Shown: positions 18,853 to 27,898, counted from the stretch's first letter. The stretch: 64,000 nt of DNA from Streptomyces peucetius (GCF_025854275.1 NZ_CP107567.1:3038001-3102000), one strand, 5' to 3'. The notes: a model not told the origin generated them from the sequence alone. Numbers and translations are program-made.

Positions 18853-20565
18853 GTGGGACGGAACGGCGTGCGTGGGGAGGGGACCCGGGAGTACGCGGCG
18901 GAACCCGGCGGTCTCGGCCGGGACGACGGACTGCGCGACGACGGAGTACACAGTGAGGCAACGGTTCGCGTCCCTCGCAGCCGCAGGGCTCCGGACGACG
19001 AGCGGAGCGCGCCGGAGGCGGCCGGCGGCGGTCACCGCCGCGGCGGCACGGGACGGCGTGCGAAGCGCGGCAAACACCGGATACTGCGCGGCATCGCGAT
19101 CACGACGTCGGTGCTGGTGCTCGGCACCGCGGGTGCGGGCTATCTGTACTACGAGTACCTGAACAGCAAGCTGAAGAAGGACGACTTGACGCTCGGCAGC
19201 GCGATGCCCGACCACAAGGCGAACGCCGCCGGTCAGACGCCGCTGAACATCCTGCTGATCGGCTCGGACGCGCGGGACTCCAAGGAGAACCAGAAGCTCG
19301 GCGGGGCCAAGAAGACATTCGGCGCACCACCGCTCGCCGACGTCCAGATGCTGGTGCATCTGTCCGCGGACCGCAGCAACATCTCGGTCATCAGCATGCC
19401 CCGGGACACGCTCGTGAAGATCCCGGAGTGCACCGACCCGGACAAGCCCGAGAAGACCTATCCCGCCTCCGAAATCGCCCTCACCAACGAGTCGCTCGGC
19501 CGCGGCGGGCCGGGATGCACGGTGGCCACCTGGTACGAACTCACCGGCATCACGATCGACCACTTCATGATGATCGACTTCGCGGGTGTGGTCTCGATGG
19601 CCGACGCGATAGGCGGCGTCCCGGTCTGCGTCGAGGAGAACATCCACTCCCGCACCCGGGACGGCAAGGGCTCCGGCCTGAAGCTGGAGGCAGGCACCAC
19701 CGACATCAAGGGCGAGCAGGCCCTGCAGTGGCTGCGCACCCGCTACGGCTTCGACGACGGCACCGACCTCGCCCGGGCCCACGGCCAGCACATGTACATG
19801 AACTCGATGGTCCGTACGCTGCGCAAGAACACCAAGCTCACCGACCCGAACAAGCTGCGCAAGCTCGCCGGGGCGGCCATCGACGCGCTCACCGTCGACA
19901 AGGGCATCGACACGGTCAAGGGCCTCTTCGACCTCGGCACTCAGCTCAAGAGCGTCCCGACCGCCCGCATCACGATGACCACCATGCCGAACGTCTACAG
20001 CGAGCGCCCCGGTTACAAGGGCAAGGTGGAGCCCATGCCGGGTGATGCCGAGAAGCTCTTCCGCATGGTCCGCGAGGACATCCCGCTGGACGGCAAGGGG
20101 CCGAAGAAGCCTCCGGCCAAGCCCGTCGCGTCCAAGGATCCCGCGGACGCCCCCGCGGAGATCGCGGTCATGGTGCGCAACGGCACCGGCGGCGACGGGC
20201 AGTACGCCGAACAGGGCCGTGCGACGGCCGTCACCGAGCTGCTGGCCGACAAGGGCTTCGCCCTGGCCAAGGCCGACACCACGCTCGACCCTCAGCAGAC
20301 GACGGTCGTGCTGTACTCCAACGCCGAACTGGAGGGCGACGCGCAGGCGGTCGCCAAGTCCCTCGGGATTCCGGTGAGTTCGGTGAAGAGGTCCACCGAC
20401 GCCACGGGTATCCAGCTGATCGTCGGAGCGGACTGGCGGCAGGGCGACACCTACCCGAAGACCTCAGCCAAGCCCGACAACAAGACCCCGGAGACCGCGA
20501 ACGTCCTGCGGGGCGACAACGAGGACGAGTGCATGCCGGTGCAGCCGGGCTTCACCTGGTCGTAG
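18853..20565 (+). CDS. LCP family protein 3 with LytR_C domain
   Basis: A 570-residue protein with a hydrophilic Arg-rich N-terminus and a membrane segment at about 79-101. The LCP domain has LLIGSDARDSKEN, ISMPRDTLV, LTNESLGRGG and WLRTRYGFDDGTDLARAHGQHM. A C-terminal LytR_C domain starts near AVMVRNGTGG. Start GTG 18853 follows a G-rich ribosome site. The trailing DDNEDECMPVQPG places a lone cysteine near the C-terminus, as in LCP1 and LCP2 (EGMCE, KKICAE). It follows LCP2 by 51 bases and probably shares its transcript, which ends at the strong hairpin at 20594. Confidence 0.92.
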   Translation: MGRNGVRGEGTREYAAEPGGLGRDDGLRDDGVHSEATVRVPRSRRAPDDERSAPEAAGGGHRRGGTGRRAKRGKHRILRGIAITTSVLVLGTAGAGYLYYEYLNSKLKKDDLTLGSAMPDHKANAAGQTPLNILLIGSDARDSKENQKLGGAKKTFGAPPLADVQMLVHLSADRSNISVISMPRDTLVKIPECTDPDKPEKTYPASEIALTNESLGRGGPGCTVATWYELTGITIDHFMMIDFAGVVSMADAIGGVPVCVEENIHSRTRDGKGSGLKLEAGTTDIKGEQALQWLRTRYGFDDGTDLARAHGQHMYMNSMVRTLRKNTKLTDPNKLRKLAGAAIDALTVDKGIDTVKGLFDLGTQLKSVPTARITMTTMPNVYSERPGYKGKVEPMPGDAEKLFRMVREDIPLDGKGPKKPPAKPVASKDPADAPAEIAVMVRNGTGGDGQYAEQGRATAVTELLADKGFALAKADTTLDPQQTTVVLYSNAELEGDAQAVAKSLGIPVSSVKRSTDATGIQLIVGADWRQGDTYPKTSAKPDNKTPETANVLRGDNEDECMPVQPGFTWS

Positions 20566-20593
20566 CACTGACAAACGCGTCGTGGCACGCACG

Positions 20594-20640
20594 GACATGA
20601 GGAAGGGCCCGGTCGCCGTGACCGGGCCCTTCCTCATGTC
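20594..20640. terminator. Bidirectional terminator hairpin
   Basis: A perfect 21-bp stem (20594-20614 with 20620-20640) closes a 5-base loop between the convergent LCP3 and glycosyltransferase genes. It is the strongest hairpin in this part of the window and should stop transcription from both sides. Confidence 0.85.
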
Positions 20641-20681
20641 CCTTGCCGGATGTCCCTTGCCGGATGTCCCTTGCCGGTGTC
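20641..20681. repeat. 14-bp tandem repeat running into a stop codon
   Basis: CCTTGCCGGATGTC occurs at 20641-20654 and 20655-20668, with a third, one-base-shorter copy at 20669-20681. The last copy enters the stop codon of the minus-strand glycosyltransferase gene. Confidence 0.85.
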
Positions 20682-21696
20682 AGGCGGCAGTGGCCTTGAC
20701 CGAGGGCCGACGGCTCGCGATGACCTTCTTCGCCAGCGAGCGCGGGCTGGTCAGGAAGCCGTACCCCCACGACATGTGCATCGTCGCCAGGGCCACCGGG
20801 ATCTGCAGCCGCGCCTTCAGCGAGAGGCCCTTGCCCGCCGGGAGCGAGCCGGCGGTGATCGCCGCCAGGTAGCCGCCGGGGACGACGAACGCCCACGGGG
20901 TCAGCGCCACACCGGCGACGACGCCCGCGGCGATGGCGCACACGGCGGTCGGCGGGGCCAGGTAGCGCAGGTTGATCGAGCCCTGGTGGTAGCGGGCCAC
21001 GACATGGCGCCAGCGGCCGTAGTCCTTGTACTGCTTGGCGAGCGCCCGCACGGACGGCCTGGGGCGGTACTGGACCTTCAGCTCCGGCGAGAACCAGATC
21101 AGTCCGCCGGCCTCACGGATACGGAAGTTCAGCTCCCAGTCCTGGGCGCGGATGAACTCCTCGTTGTAGCCGCCCTGCTGCTCCAGCGCCTCGCGGCGGA
21201 ACACCCCGAGGTAGACGGTCTCCGCCGGCCCGGCCCGGCCGCCGGTGTGGAAGGCGGCGTTGCCGACGCCGATCTTCGAGGTCATCGCGGCGGCGACCGC
21301 GTCCTCCCAGGTGTTCTCGCCCTCGGCGTGCATGATGCCGCCGACGTTCTGCGCGCCGGTCTCGTCCAGCAGACGGACCGCGGTCGCGATGTAGTTCGGC
21401 GAGAGCATGCCGTGGCCGTCGACCCGCACCACGACGGGGTGGCGCGAGGCCTTGATCGCGGCGTTCAGCGCGGCGGGGGTGCGGCCGGTCGGGTTCGGCA
21501 CGGTGTGGACGCGGGGGTCCTCCCGTACGAGCTCGGCGGCGATCTCGTCGGTGCGGTCCGTGGACGGTCCGAGGGCGATCACCACCTCCATCTCTCCGTC
21601 GTACTCCTGCTCGAGGATGTGGCGGACGGAGTTGCGCAGATGCCGCTCCTCGTTGAGGACCGGCATGATCACGGAGACAGCGGGCGTGGCGTTCAT
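20680..21696 (-). CDS. Glycosyltransferase family 2, membrane-associated
   Basis: A 338-residue protein with a GT-A domain at the N-terminus: VSVIMPVLNEERHL (7-20), LGPSTDRTDEI (42-52), the metal-binding VDGHG around Asp93, and QDWELNFRI further on. Two hydrophobic stretches near the C-terminus (about 255-300) suggest membrane attachment. It resembles succinoglycan/ExoA-type GT2 enzymes that extend lipid-linked sugars. Start ATG 21696 begins right at the GT-A fold. It is surrounded by LCP genes, so it may build the glycopolymer they attach. Acceptor and sugar are unknown. Confidence 0.9.
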   Translation of the reverse strand: MNATPAVSVIMPVLNEERHLRNSVRHILEQEYDGEMEVVIALGPSTDRTDEIAAELVREDPRVHTVPNPTGRTPAALNAAIKASRHPVVVRVDGHGMLSPNYIATAVRLLDETGAQNVGGIMHAEGENTWEDAVAAAMTSKIGVGNAAFHTGGRAGPAETVYLGVFRREALEQQGGYNEEFIRAQDWELNFRIREAGGLIWFSPELKVQYRPRPSVRALAKQYKDYGRWRHVVARYHQGSINLRYLAPPTAVCAIAAGVVAGVALTPWAFVVPGGYLAAITAGSLPAGKGLSLKARLQIPVALATMHMSWGYGFLTSPRSLAKKVIASRRPSVKATAA

Positions 21697-21806
21697 CGCC
21701 CGCCACGTTACCGCGAACGGGGGACCTCCCAGGCGCGGCGGCCGGTGTCGCAGATCGTATGGGCCTACGGTGCGGTGAATCCCCTGTCGTCCGCGGAGGT
21801 GTCCTC

Positions 21807-23345
21807 TTGCCCCCACCGCCCCGCCCACGTCCCCGCCCGCGTCCCCGCCCACGCCCGGCCCCGCAGCGCGGCGCCACCGGGCGGCCCGCCGCACGTCGGA
21901 CGGCAGGGCAGGCGGGCGGGAGCGGGCGGCCGGGGCGCCGGGACGGGCGCGGCTCGCGGCCGCGCTGGGGCACGCGAATCGTGACATCCCTCTCGGTGCT
22001 GGTGCTGGGGGTCGGCGGCATCGGGCACGCCGTGGTGACCAGCCTCGACACGGGCATCAGCCGGGTCGACCCGTTCCGCGACATGAAGAACCGTCCGGAG
22101 GGCGGCCGCGGCACGAACATCCTGATCGTCGGCACCGACGGCCGGGACAAGATCACTGCGGAGGAGCGGAAGAAGTACCGCCTCGGCGGCGCGCCCTGCA
22201 ACTGCACGGACACGATCATGCTGGTGCACGTCTCGCAGGACCGGGAGCGGGCCAGCGTCGTCAGTCTCCCGCGCGACAGTTACGCGGAGATCCCCGAGCA
22301 CGTCGACAGCACCACCCGCGAGCGCCATGAACCGCACCCGGTGAAACTGAACGCCGCCTACGCGGAGGGCGGTCCCGCCCTGACCGTGCGGACGGTCGAG
22401 AACATGACCAAGGTGAAGATCCACCACTACCTCGAGGTCGACTTCACCAGCTTCATGAAGACGGTGGACGTCGTTGGCGGCGTGGAGGTCTGCACCGCGC
22501 GCCCCATGAAGGACTCGTACACCGGCCTCGACCTGCCGGTCGGCACTCACAAGCTGGGCGGCGGCGAGGCGCTCCAGTATGTGCGCTCACGCCATATCGA
22601 CGGCGCTGCCGACCTGGGGCGGATGCAACGCCAGCAGCGCTTCCTGGCCGCTCTCGTCGACCGTGCGACCAGCGGCGGTGTGCTGCTCAACCCGGTGAAG
22701 TTCCGGAAGGTCACATCGACCGTGCTCGGCTCGGTCCGCGCCGACAAGGGCTTCGGCACCCGGGAGATGCTCGCGCTCGGCAAGGCCATGCGGGGCTTCT
22801 CGGCTGCCTCGTCCGAGTTCACGTCCGTGCCGGTCGGCGACGTCGACTTCCAGGTCAAAGGCATCGGCTCCACCGTGAAGTGGGACGACGCCAAGTCGAA
22901 GAAGCTCTTCCGGCTGCTGCGCGAGGACAAGCCCCTCACACCGCAGCGTCCAAAGCGCCCCAAGGCCACCACGGCCGCCGAGGTCGACGTCGACCCGAAG
23001 CAGATCCGGGTGCAGGTCTACAACGGGACACACATCACGGGCCTCGGCGACAAGGTCGACAAAGCGCTGCACGGCGTGGGCTTCGACACGACCCGCGTCC
23101 CGCGCAACGGCGGCAGCGGCCAGGTGAAGCACACCTATGTGACGTACGACCCACGCTGGGACCGCTCGGCGAAGTCGCTCCGGGCCGCGCTGCCGGGCGC
23201 GGAACTGCGCCCGGTGAAGGGCCAGGGCGCCACGCTGAAGGTGATGGCCGGGGAGGACTACAAGGGCGTCACAGCGGTACGGGTCCGCAAGCCGCACCGC
23301 GGGGAGTTCGGCGCGGTGACGGGGGACCAGGTCGTCTGCCCCTGA
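21807..23345 (+). CDS. LCP family protein 4 with LytR_C domain
   Basis: About 512 residues. A Pro/Arg-repeat N-terminus precedes one membrane segment (about 56-77). The LCP domain shows LIVGTDGRDKIT, VSLPRDSYAEIP, KLNAAYAEGG and YVRSRHIDGAADLGRMQRQQRF, and a LytR_C domain occupies roughly the last 120 residues. I chose TTG 21807 because GGAGG (about 21795-21799) is placed correctly for it; the ATG at 21759 would add 16 residues with no ribosome site in view. It is divergent from the glycosyltransferase, 110 bases apart. Confidence 0.9.
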   Translation: MPPPPRPRPRPRPRPRPAPQRGATGRPAARRTAGQAGGSGRPGRRDGRGSRPRWGTRIVTSLSVLVLGVGGIGHAVVTSLDTGISRVDPFRDMKNRPEGGRGTNILIVGTDGRDKITAEERKKYRLGGAPCNCTDTIMLVHVSQDRERASVVSLPRDSYAEIPEHVDSTTRERHEPHPVKLNAAYAEGGPALTVRTVENMTKVKIHHYLEVDFTSFMKTVDVVGGVEVCTARPMKDSYTGLDLPVGTHKLGGGEALQYVRSRHIDGAADLGRMQRQQRFLAALVDRATSGGVLLNPVKFRKVTSTVLGSVRADKGFGTREMLALGKAMRGFSAASSEFTSVPVGDVDFQVKGIGSTVKWDDAKSKKLFRLLREDKPLTPQRPKRPKATTAAEVDVDPKQIRVQVYNGTHITGLGDKVDKALHGVGFDTTRVPRNGGSGQVKHTYVTYDPRWDRSAKSLRAALPGAELRPVKGQGATLKVMAGEDYKGVTAVRVRKPHRGEFGAVTGDQVVCP

Positions 23346-23353
23346 CGCCGGTG

Positions 23354-23372
23354 CGGGGTCTCAGTGACCCCG
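23354..23372. terminator. Small hairpin between LCP4 and the thioesterase gene
   Basis: CGGGGTC (23354-23360) pairs with GACCCCG (23366-23372) around TCAGT. It is short, but lies exactly between two convergent genes. Confidence 0.5.
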
Positions 23373-23381
23373 TGCGGGGTG

Positions 23382-23930
23382 TCAGTCCTCCATGCCCTCG
23401 GCGGCGCGCTTCTCGCGCAGCTCCCGGATCGCCCGGCGCCTCGCCAGCCGGTGCGTACGCCGGATCTGCGCCTCCTGGTAGCGCCGCCGGTCCCGCTCCG
23501 TCTCGGGCTCGACCGGCGGTACGGCCCGGGGCTTGCCGTCCGCGTCCACTGCCGCGAAGACCAGGTACGCGCTGCCGACCTGCGTCGCCGGTGTCGACTC
23601 GTTCCAGCGCTCGGCCATGACCCGTACGCCGACCTCCATCGACGACCGGCCCGTCCAGTTGACCTGCGCCTTCACATGGACCAGGTCGCCCACCCTGACC
23701 GGCTCGAGGAACACCATCTCGTCCATCGACGCGGTGACGGCGGGCCCGCCCGAGTGCCGGCCGGCGACCGCTCCGGCGGCGTCGTCCACCAGTTTCATGA
23801 TCACGCCGCCGTGCACGGTGCCGAGGAGATTCGTGTCACTGCCGGTCATGATGTGGCTCAGGGTGGTACGGGACGCCGAAGTGGGCTTGCCCGGAATTTC
23901 ATCCTCCGGGCGCGGGGCCTGATCTGTCAT
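23382..23930 (-). CDS. Acyl-CoA thioesterase, hot-dog fold
   Basis: A 182-residue hot-dog thioesterase of the YciA/BACH type. TVHGGVIMKLVDDAAG (38-53) is the catalytic helix with its aspartate, preceded by SDTNLLG (31-37) with the active-site Asn. The charged C-terminal tail (RRRYQEAQIRRTHRLARRRAIRE) looks helical. The family hydrolyses acyl-CoA thioesters in the cytoplasm. Start ATG 23930; another ATG at 23942 is possible. It separates LCP4 and LCP5 and has no obvious functional link to them. Confidence 0.92.
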   Translation of the reverse strand: MTDQAPRPEDEIPGKPTSASRTTLSHIMTGSDTNLLGTVHGGVIMKLVDDAAGAVAGRHSGGPAVTASMDEMVFLEPVRVGDLVHVKAQVNWTGRSSMEVGVRVMAERWNESTPATQVGSAYLVFAAVDADGKPRAVPPVEPETERDRRRYQEAQIRRTHRLARRRAIRELREKRAAEGMED

Positions 23931-24038
23931 GCCGTCCACCATATGCCTGGCCACAAATGCATCAGCTTCGCTACAGCCCTGGTGCGATTCCCCACCCACC
24001 CTGTCTGGGCGGCCGCCCTGCCCTGCACACTGTTCCGC

Positions 24039-25322
24039 ATGAATGACTGGCCCGAGGGACGGACCGCCGACGGCGGCAACGGCGACGTACGCGGCTACGG
24101 GCGCGGCAGCGCCGGTGCACAGCCGGAGGGCGCGCGCGTGATGCGCCACGTCCAGCGACCGGCGGCGCCCCCGCGCGGCGGCGTCCCCCCGCAGCAGCGC
24201 GGTTACGACCAGGGTGGGTACGCGGAGCCCGGGTACGACAGCGGCTACAACACCGGTCAGGTCTACGGCCGCCCCGGCGGTGGCGGTGGCATCCCTCCGC
24301 AGGGCCCTCCGCACGGCGGCCCGTACCGGCAGCCCGGCCCGGCGCCCGACTGGCGGCGCAGGCTCAAGGTCGGCTCCATCGTGGTGCTCGTGGCCGTGCT
24401 CGGCACGACCATCGGCACGTACTTCTGGGCCGACTCCAAGGTGCGGCGCGAGGTCGACCTCTCCAAGGTCATCGAACGGCCGGCCGAGGGCGACTGCACC
24501 ACGTATCTGATCGTCGGCTCGGACAGCCGCGAGGGCATGACCGCCGAGGACAAGAAGCGGCTCCACACCGGCAGCGCCGAAGGCAAGCGCACCGACTCGA
24601 TGATGATCCTCGCGGCCTGCTCCAGCGGGAACACCATGGTGTCGCTGCCGCGTGACTCGGAGGTCGAGATACCGACGTTCGTCGGCTCCGAGTCGGGCAA
24701 GACGTTCCCGGGCAAGGGCCGCCGGGTCAAGCTCAACGCCGCGTACGCGGAGGACGGACCGGAGCTGCTGGTCCGCACGGTCGAGCACAACACGGGCCTG
24801 CGCATCGACCACTACGCCGAGATCGGCTTCGCCGGCTTCGCCGGCATCGTCGACGCGCTCGGCGGTGTCGAGATGAACATCGAGAAGGGCTTCAAGGACA
24901 AGAAGTCCGGCGCCGACTTCCAGGCCGGCAAGCAGACCCTCGACGGCGAGCAGGCGCTGGCCTTCGTCCGCACCCGCTACGCCTTCGCCGAGTCCGACCT
25001 GGCCCGCACCAAGAACCAGCAGAAGTTCCTGTCGGCGATGGCGAGCCAGGCGGCGACGCCGGGCACGATCCTCAACCCGTTCAAGCTGTACCCGGTGATG
25101 GGCGCCGGCCTGGACACCCTGATCGTCGACAAGGACATGTCCCTGTTCGACCTGGGCGAGATGTTCTTCGCCATGAAGGGCGTCACGGACGGCGAGGGCA
25201 CGTCGATGAACATGCCGACCTCGGGCAGCAACGGCGGCAACCTCGTCTGGGACAAGGCGAAGGTGCAGCAGTTGGTGAAGCAGATTCAGAACGACGAGAA
25301 GGTCACCGTCTCCGACAAGTGA
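24039..25322 (+). CDS. LCP family protein 5
   Basis: A 427-residue protein. Its N-terminus is rich in Gly, Tyr, Gln and Pro (to about 104), with one membrane segment at 109-130. The LCP domain has LIVGSDSREGMT, VSLPRDSEVEIP, KLNAAYAEDG and FVRTRYAFAESDLARTKNQQKF, so the phosphate-binding arginines are kept. There is no LytR_C domain. Start ATG 24039. The domain is closest in its motifs to LCP4 (both have KLNAAYAE), suggesting local duplication. A 14-bp hairpin follows the gene. Confidence 0.93.
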   Translation: MNDWPEGRTADGGNGDVRGYGRGSAGAQPEGARVMRHVQRPAAPPRGGVPPQQRGYDQGGYAEPGYDSGYNTGQVYGRPGGGGGIPPQGPPHGGPYRQPGPAPDWRRRLKVGSIVVLVAVLGTTIGTYFWADSKVRREVDLSKVIERPAEGDCTTYLIVGSDSREGMTAEDKKRLHTGSAEGKRTDSMMILAACSSGNTMVSLPRDSEVEIPTFVGSESGKTFPGKGRRVKLNAAYAEDGPELLVRTVEHNTGLRIDHYAEIGFAGFAGIVDALGGVEMNIEKGFKDKKSGADFQAGKQTLDGEQALAFVRTRYAFAESDLARTKNQQKFLSAMASQAATPGTILNPFKLYPVMGAGLDTLIVDKDMSLFDLGEMFFAMKGVTDGEGTSMNMPTSGSNGGNLVWDKAKVQQLVKQIQNDEKVTVSDK

Positions 25323-25335
25323 CGGCCCGACTGCG

Positions 25336-25371
25336 GTACGCGCGCCCCGACTGTTCGCGGGGCGCGCGTAC
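25336..25371 (+). terminator. Terminator after LCP5
   Basis: A perfect 14-bp stem, GTACGCGCGCCCCG (25336-25349) with CGGGGCGCGCGTAC (25358-25371), and an 8-base loop. It lies between convergent LCP5 and the hemC-like gene. Confidence 0.78.
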
Positions 25372-25435
25372 TCGGTTCGGCTCCCGGACCGGACACGTTT
25401 TTGCGTCGCAGAGCGCGCCGGCCCGAGCGTGTGGG

Positions 25436-26368
25436 TCAGTGAGCGATGCTGTCGATCACATCTCGGGCGCCCTGCCGGAGAAGGGCGACAGCGACTGATG
25501 TGCCGAGCGTCGCCGGGTCGAGGCGACCCGCCCATTCGTGGGCGTTGAGCACGGTCTTGCCGTCCGCGGAGAACACGCAGGCCCTCAGCGACAGTTCCCC
25601 GCCACGCTCGACGCGTGCGAATCCGGCGATGGGGCTGTTGCAGTGGCCCTGAAGGACGTGGAGGAGCATCCGCTCGGCCTGGGTCTCGCGATACGCGTCA
25701 GGGTCGCCGAGCGGGCTGACGGTGTCGATCAGCTCCGTGTCGCCCTCACGGCACTGGAGGGCGAGGACGCCGGCGCCGATGGGCGGCATCATCGTCTCGG
25801 TCGAAAGGATCTCGGTGATGACGTCGGTACGGCCGATGCGCTCCAGCCCGGCGACGGCAAGAAGCAGCGCGTCGGCATCGCCGTTCGCCAGCTTCTCCAT
25901 ACGCCGGTTCGCGTTGCCCCGGATCGGGACGCACTCCAGATGGGGATGCGAGGCCGCGAGTTGGGCGATCCGGCGTACGGACGAGGTTCCGATCCGCGTA
26001 CCGGCAGGCAGCTGGTCGAGGGTGAGCCCGCCAGGGTGGATGAGGGCGTCGCGGATGTCGTCGCGCTTGAGGAAGGCTGCGAACATCGTGCCGGCCGGAA
26101 GGGGCCGGTCGGCGGGAATGTCCTTGACGCAGTGGACGGCGAGGTCGGCCTCTCCGGCGAGGAGGGCGGCGTCGACCTCCTTGGTGAACGCGCCTTTCCC
26201 CTCGACCTGGGAAAGGTCGCCCATCCACTTGTCGCCGGTCGTCTTGACAGGCAGCACGGTGGTCTCCGTGCCGGGGTGGAGCGTGGCCAGCTCGGCGCGG
26301 ACACGTTCCACCTGCGCGAGAGCCATCGGCGAGTCTCTGGAGACGATACGAATCAGATCAACCGGCAT
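25436..26368 (-). CDS. hemC: Hydroxymethylbilane synthase (porphobilinogen deaminase), divergent
   Basis: A 310-residue HemC-family enzyme. Conserved parts: Asp83 in VKDIP (catalytic), GTSSVRR (127-133) and IRGNANRRM (149-157), which hold the substrate carboxylates, and Cys243, which carries the dipyrromethane cofactor. The cofactor motif reads [12 protein letters not shown] rather than the usual EGGCQVPIG. The family condenses four porphobilinogens to hydroxymethylbilane for tetrapyrroles. No other haem gene is nearby, so this is probably a second copy beside the housekeeping hemC elsewhere. Start ATG 26368 sits just before the first beta strand ([14 protein letters not shown]). Confidence 0.88.
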   Translation of the reverse strand: MPVDLIRIVSRDSPMALAQVERVRAELATLHPGTETTVLPVKTTGDKWMGDLSQVEGKGAFTKEVDAALLAGEADLAVHCVKDIPADRPLPAGTMFAAFLKRDDIRDALIHPGGLTLDQLPAGTRIGTSSVRRIAQLAASHPHLECVPIRGNANRRMEKLANGDADALLLAVAGLERIGRTDVITEILSTETMMPPIGAGVLALQCREGDTELIDTVSPLGDPDAYRETQAERMLLHVLQGHCNSPIAGFARVERGGELSLRACVFSADGKTVLNAHEWAGRLDPATLGTSVAVALLRQGARDVIDSIAH

Positions 26369-26385
26369 GGGGGCACGATAGTCCC

Positions 26386-26607
26386 TCAGATACGTGCGGC
26401 CACCACCAGCCCGGAGGCCCAGTTCATCGGCGTGGCATGCCAGTTGGGCACGTCGGGCAGTCGTTCGAGGAACGCGTCGACCCTCGGGCGGTGGTCCTCG
26501 GGCCATGTGACCTGCGGGAGCATGTCGTCGACGACATAGAGCGCGCCGGGCCTGAGGAGGGCGAGGAGATCGGGGGTCGGCGCTTCCCGCTCAGTGAGGA
26601 TGGTCAT
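26386..26607 (-). pseudogene. C-terminal remnant of a SAM-dependent O-methyltransferase
   Basis: About 73 codons encode [19 protein letters not shown] and a tail ending [12 protein letters not shown]. This looks like the last strands and helices of a catechol-type O-methyltransferase (the usual LLRPGGLYVIDD motif is recognisable). The SAM-binding N-terminal two thirds are absent; upstream DNA in all frames shows no continuation before the DUF397 gene. It ends 17 bases before the hemC-like gene on the same strand. ATG 26607 could still start a small product. Confidence 0.6.
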
Positions 26608-26713
26608 GCGGACGAGTAGATACCGACATGACGTCGGTAACCAGAGGCGCGAGGGGACTCGCGGGGCGCGAACACCGAAACTGTCCGCCGGGCGCAACAC
26701 CGGCGCCCCAGCC

Positions 26714-26752
26714 CCTGCGGTACGCGCGGGGGCCGGGGCCGCGTACCGCAGG
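26714..26752 (-). terminator. Terminator after the DUF397 gene
   Basis: A perfect 13-bp stem, CCTGCGGTACGCG (26714-26726) with CGCGTACCGCAGG (26740-26752), and a 13-base loop. It directly abuts the DUF397 stop codon. Confidence 0.7.
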
Positions 26753-26959
26753 TCAGCTGCCGGACGCGTACGTCACGAAGTCCGCCCATGCGGTGGGGGT
26801 GAAGCCGAGCTCGGGACCGGGCACGTTCTTGGAGTCGCGCACGTGGAGCGCGCCGGGTGCGACCGCGACCTCGACGCACTCGGGCCCGTCGTTGCTGCTG
26901 TAGCTGCTCTTGAACCAGTCCAGCGCGGAACCGTCTCCGTCTGACATCTTGCGGATCAT
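26753..26959 (-). CDS. DUF397 domain protein
   Basis: A 68-residue protein with the DUF397 pattern: [18 protein letters not shown], then [16 protein letters not shown] and a final WADFVTYA. In Streptomyces these small proteins are partners of XRE-DUF5753 regulators in WhiJ/AbaA-type loci and influence development and antibiotic production. Its ATG 26959 overlaps the stop of the upstream XRE gene (ATGA); an internal ATG at 26947 is an alternative. If the XRE gene is inactivated by its amber codon, polarity may reduce translation of this gene. Confidence 0.92.
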   Translation of the reverse strand: MIRKMSDGDGSALDWFKSSYSSNDGPECVEVAVAPGALHVRDSKNVPGPELGFTPTAWADFVTYASGS

Positions 26960-27804
26960 CTCTCTCCCAGCACCTTTTCGACGAAGGCCAGAGACTCCCG
27001 TGGGGTGAGAGCCTGAGCCCGGATGATTCCGTACCGCAGCTCGATGATCCGGACCTCCTTGGGATCGGAGATCAAGCGATTCGACAGCTGGCCTTCCCAG
27101 TGTGCCACCGCCGTACCGTCGTCGAACTTCAGCAGTTGGAACTGGCCGCCCATCCCCGCATGGTCCTCCCGGTCGGTCGGCATCACCTGGATCTCCACAT
27201 GCCTCAATCGGCCGACTTCCAGGAGGTGTTCGAGCTGGCGGCGCGCAACCATTCTGCCCCCGAGAGGGCGCGTGACCGTCACCTCTTCCAGGACGAACGT
27301 CAGCATCGTGAGCGGCTCCCGCTCGAAGATCTACTGCCGCCCCACCCGGCCTGCCACATGCCGGTCGATCTGGTCGGCGCTGTACGACGGCCGTCGCATC
27401 TCGTACAGCGCGCGGGCGTACTCCTCCGTCTGCAACAGCCCATGCAGGTTGTGATTGCTGTACGCGCCGAGCTCGACCGCGTCACGCTCCAGCTTCGCCA
27501 GGTCACGGACCTTCTTCGGGTACCTCGCCTCCGCGACGTCCTTCTTCATCGCGGCCAGCTTGCCGCCCGCGCCCAGCACTTCGTCCGCCCTGTCCAGGAA
27601 CTCCGGCTTGGGGATGCGCTTGCCCGCCTCGACCTTGTAGACCTGGTTCTCGCCGTAGCCGATCGCCGCGCCCAGCTCCGCCGCGCGCATGCCCGCCGCC
27701 TCGCGCCACAGGCGGACCTGCCTGCCGACGGCCGCGATGACCGCGCCCGAGTCGTCGTCCTCCAGGTCGATGTCCTGGTCCGGTTCCTCCGTGCCCTCCG
27801 CCAT
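26956..27804 (-). pseudogene. XRE-DUF5753 (WhiJ-like) regulator interrupted by an in-frame amber codon
   Basis: From ATG 27804 the product has an acidic N-terminus, an XRE helix-turn-helix (AAELGAAIGYGENQVYKVEAGKRIP) and the start of DUF5753 ([17 protein letters not shown]), then stops at TAG (27331-27333) after HVAGRVGRQ. The same frame continues immediately with [17 protein letters not shown] and runs to TGA 26956, giving the rest of DUF5753. Relatives have a residue such as Glu at the TAG position, so one base change (GAG or CAG to TAG) explains it. No frameshift is needed. It may be a nonsense mutation, a sequencing error or readthrough. It is divergent from an ATPase gene across a palindromic operator. 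Confidence 0.85.
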
Positions 27805-27883
27805 ACGAAACCCGCCCTTCCGCCCATACCTGTACCGCGACTTGCCGACGTCGTACCGGATGGACAGGTCCGTACACCGCAAG

Positions 27884-27898
27884 GGACAGTCACTGTCC
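27884..27898. promoter_or_regulatory. 15-bp palindrome between the XRE gene and the ATPase gene
   Basis: GGACAGT-C-ACTGTCC is a perfect palindrome. Copies of GTCCGTACA flank it on both sides (about 27869 and 27896). It lies in the divergent promoter region of an XRE regulator, so it is a good operator candidate. Confidence 0.5.

Noticed and set aside
16654..19791. A 1045-codon open frame on the minus strand
   Set aside because: It is the antisense of LCP1-LCP3. The plus strand carries the conserved LCP motifs and plausible starts.
26956..27882. Frameshift in the XRE regulator
   Set aside because: Both halves are in the same frame; only a TAG codon separates them, so the lesion is a nonsense codon.
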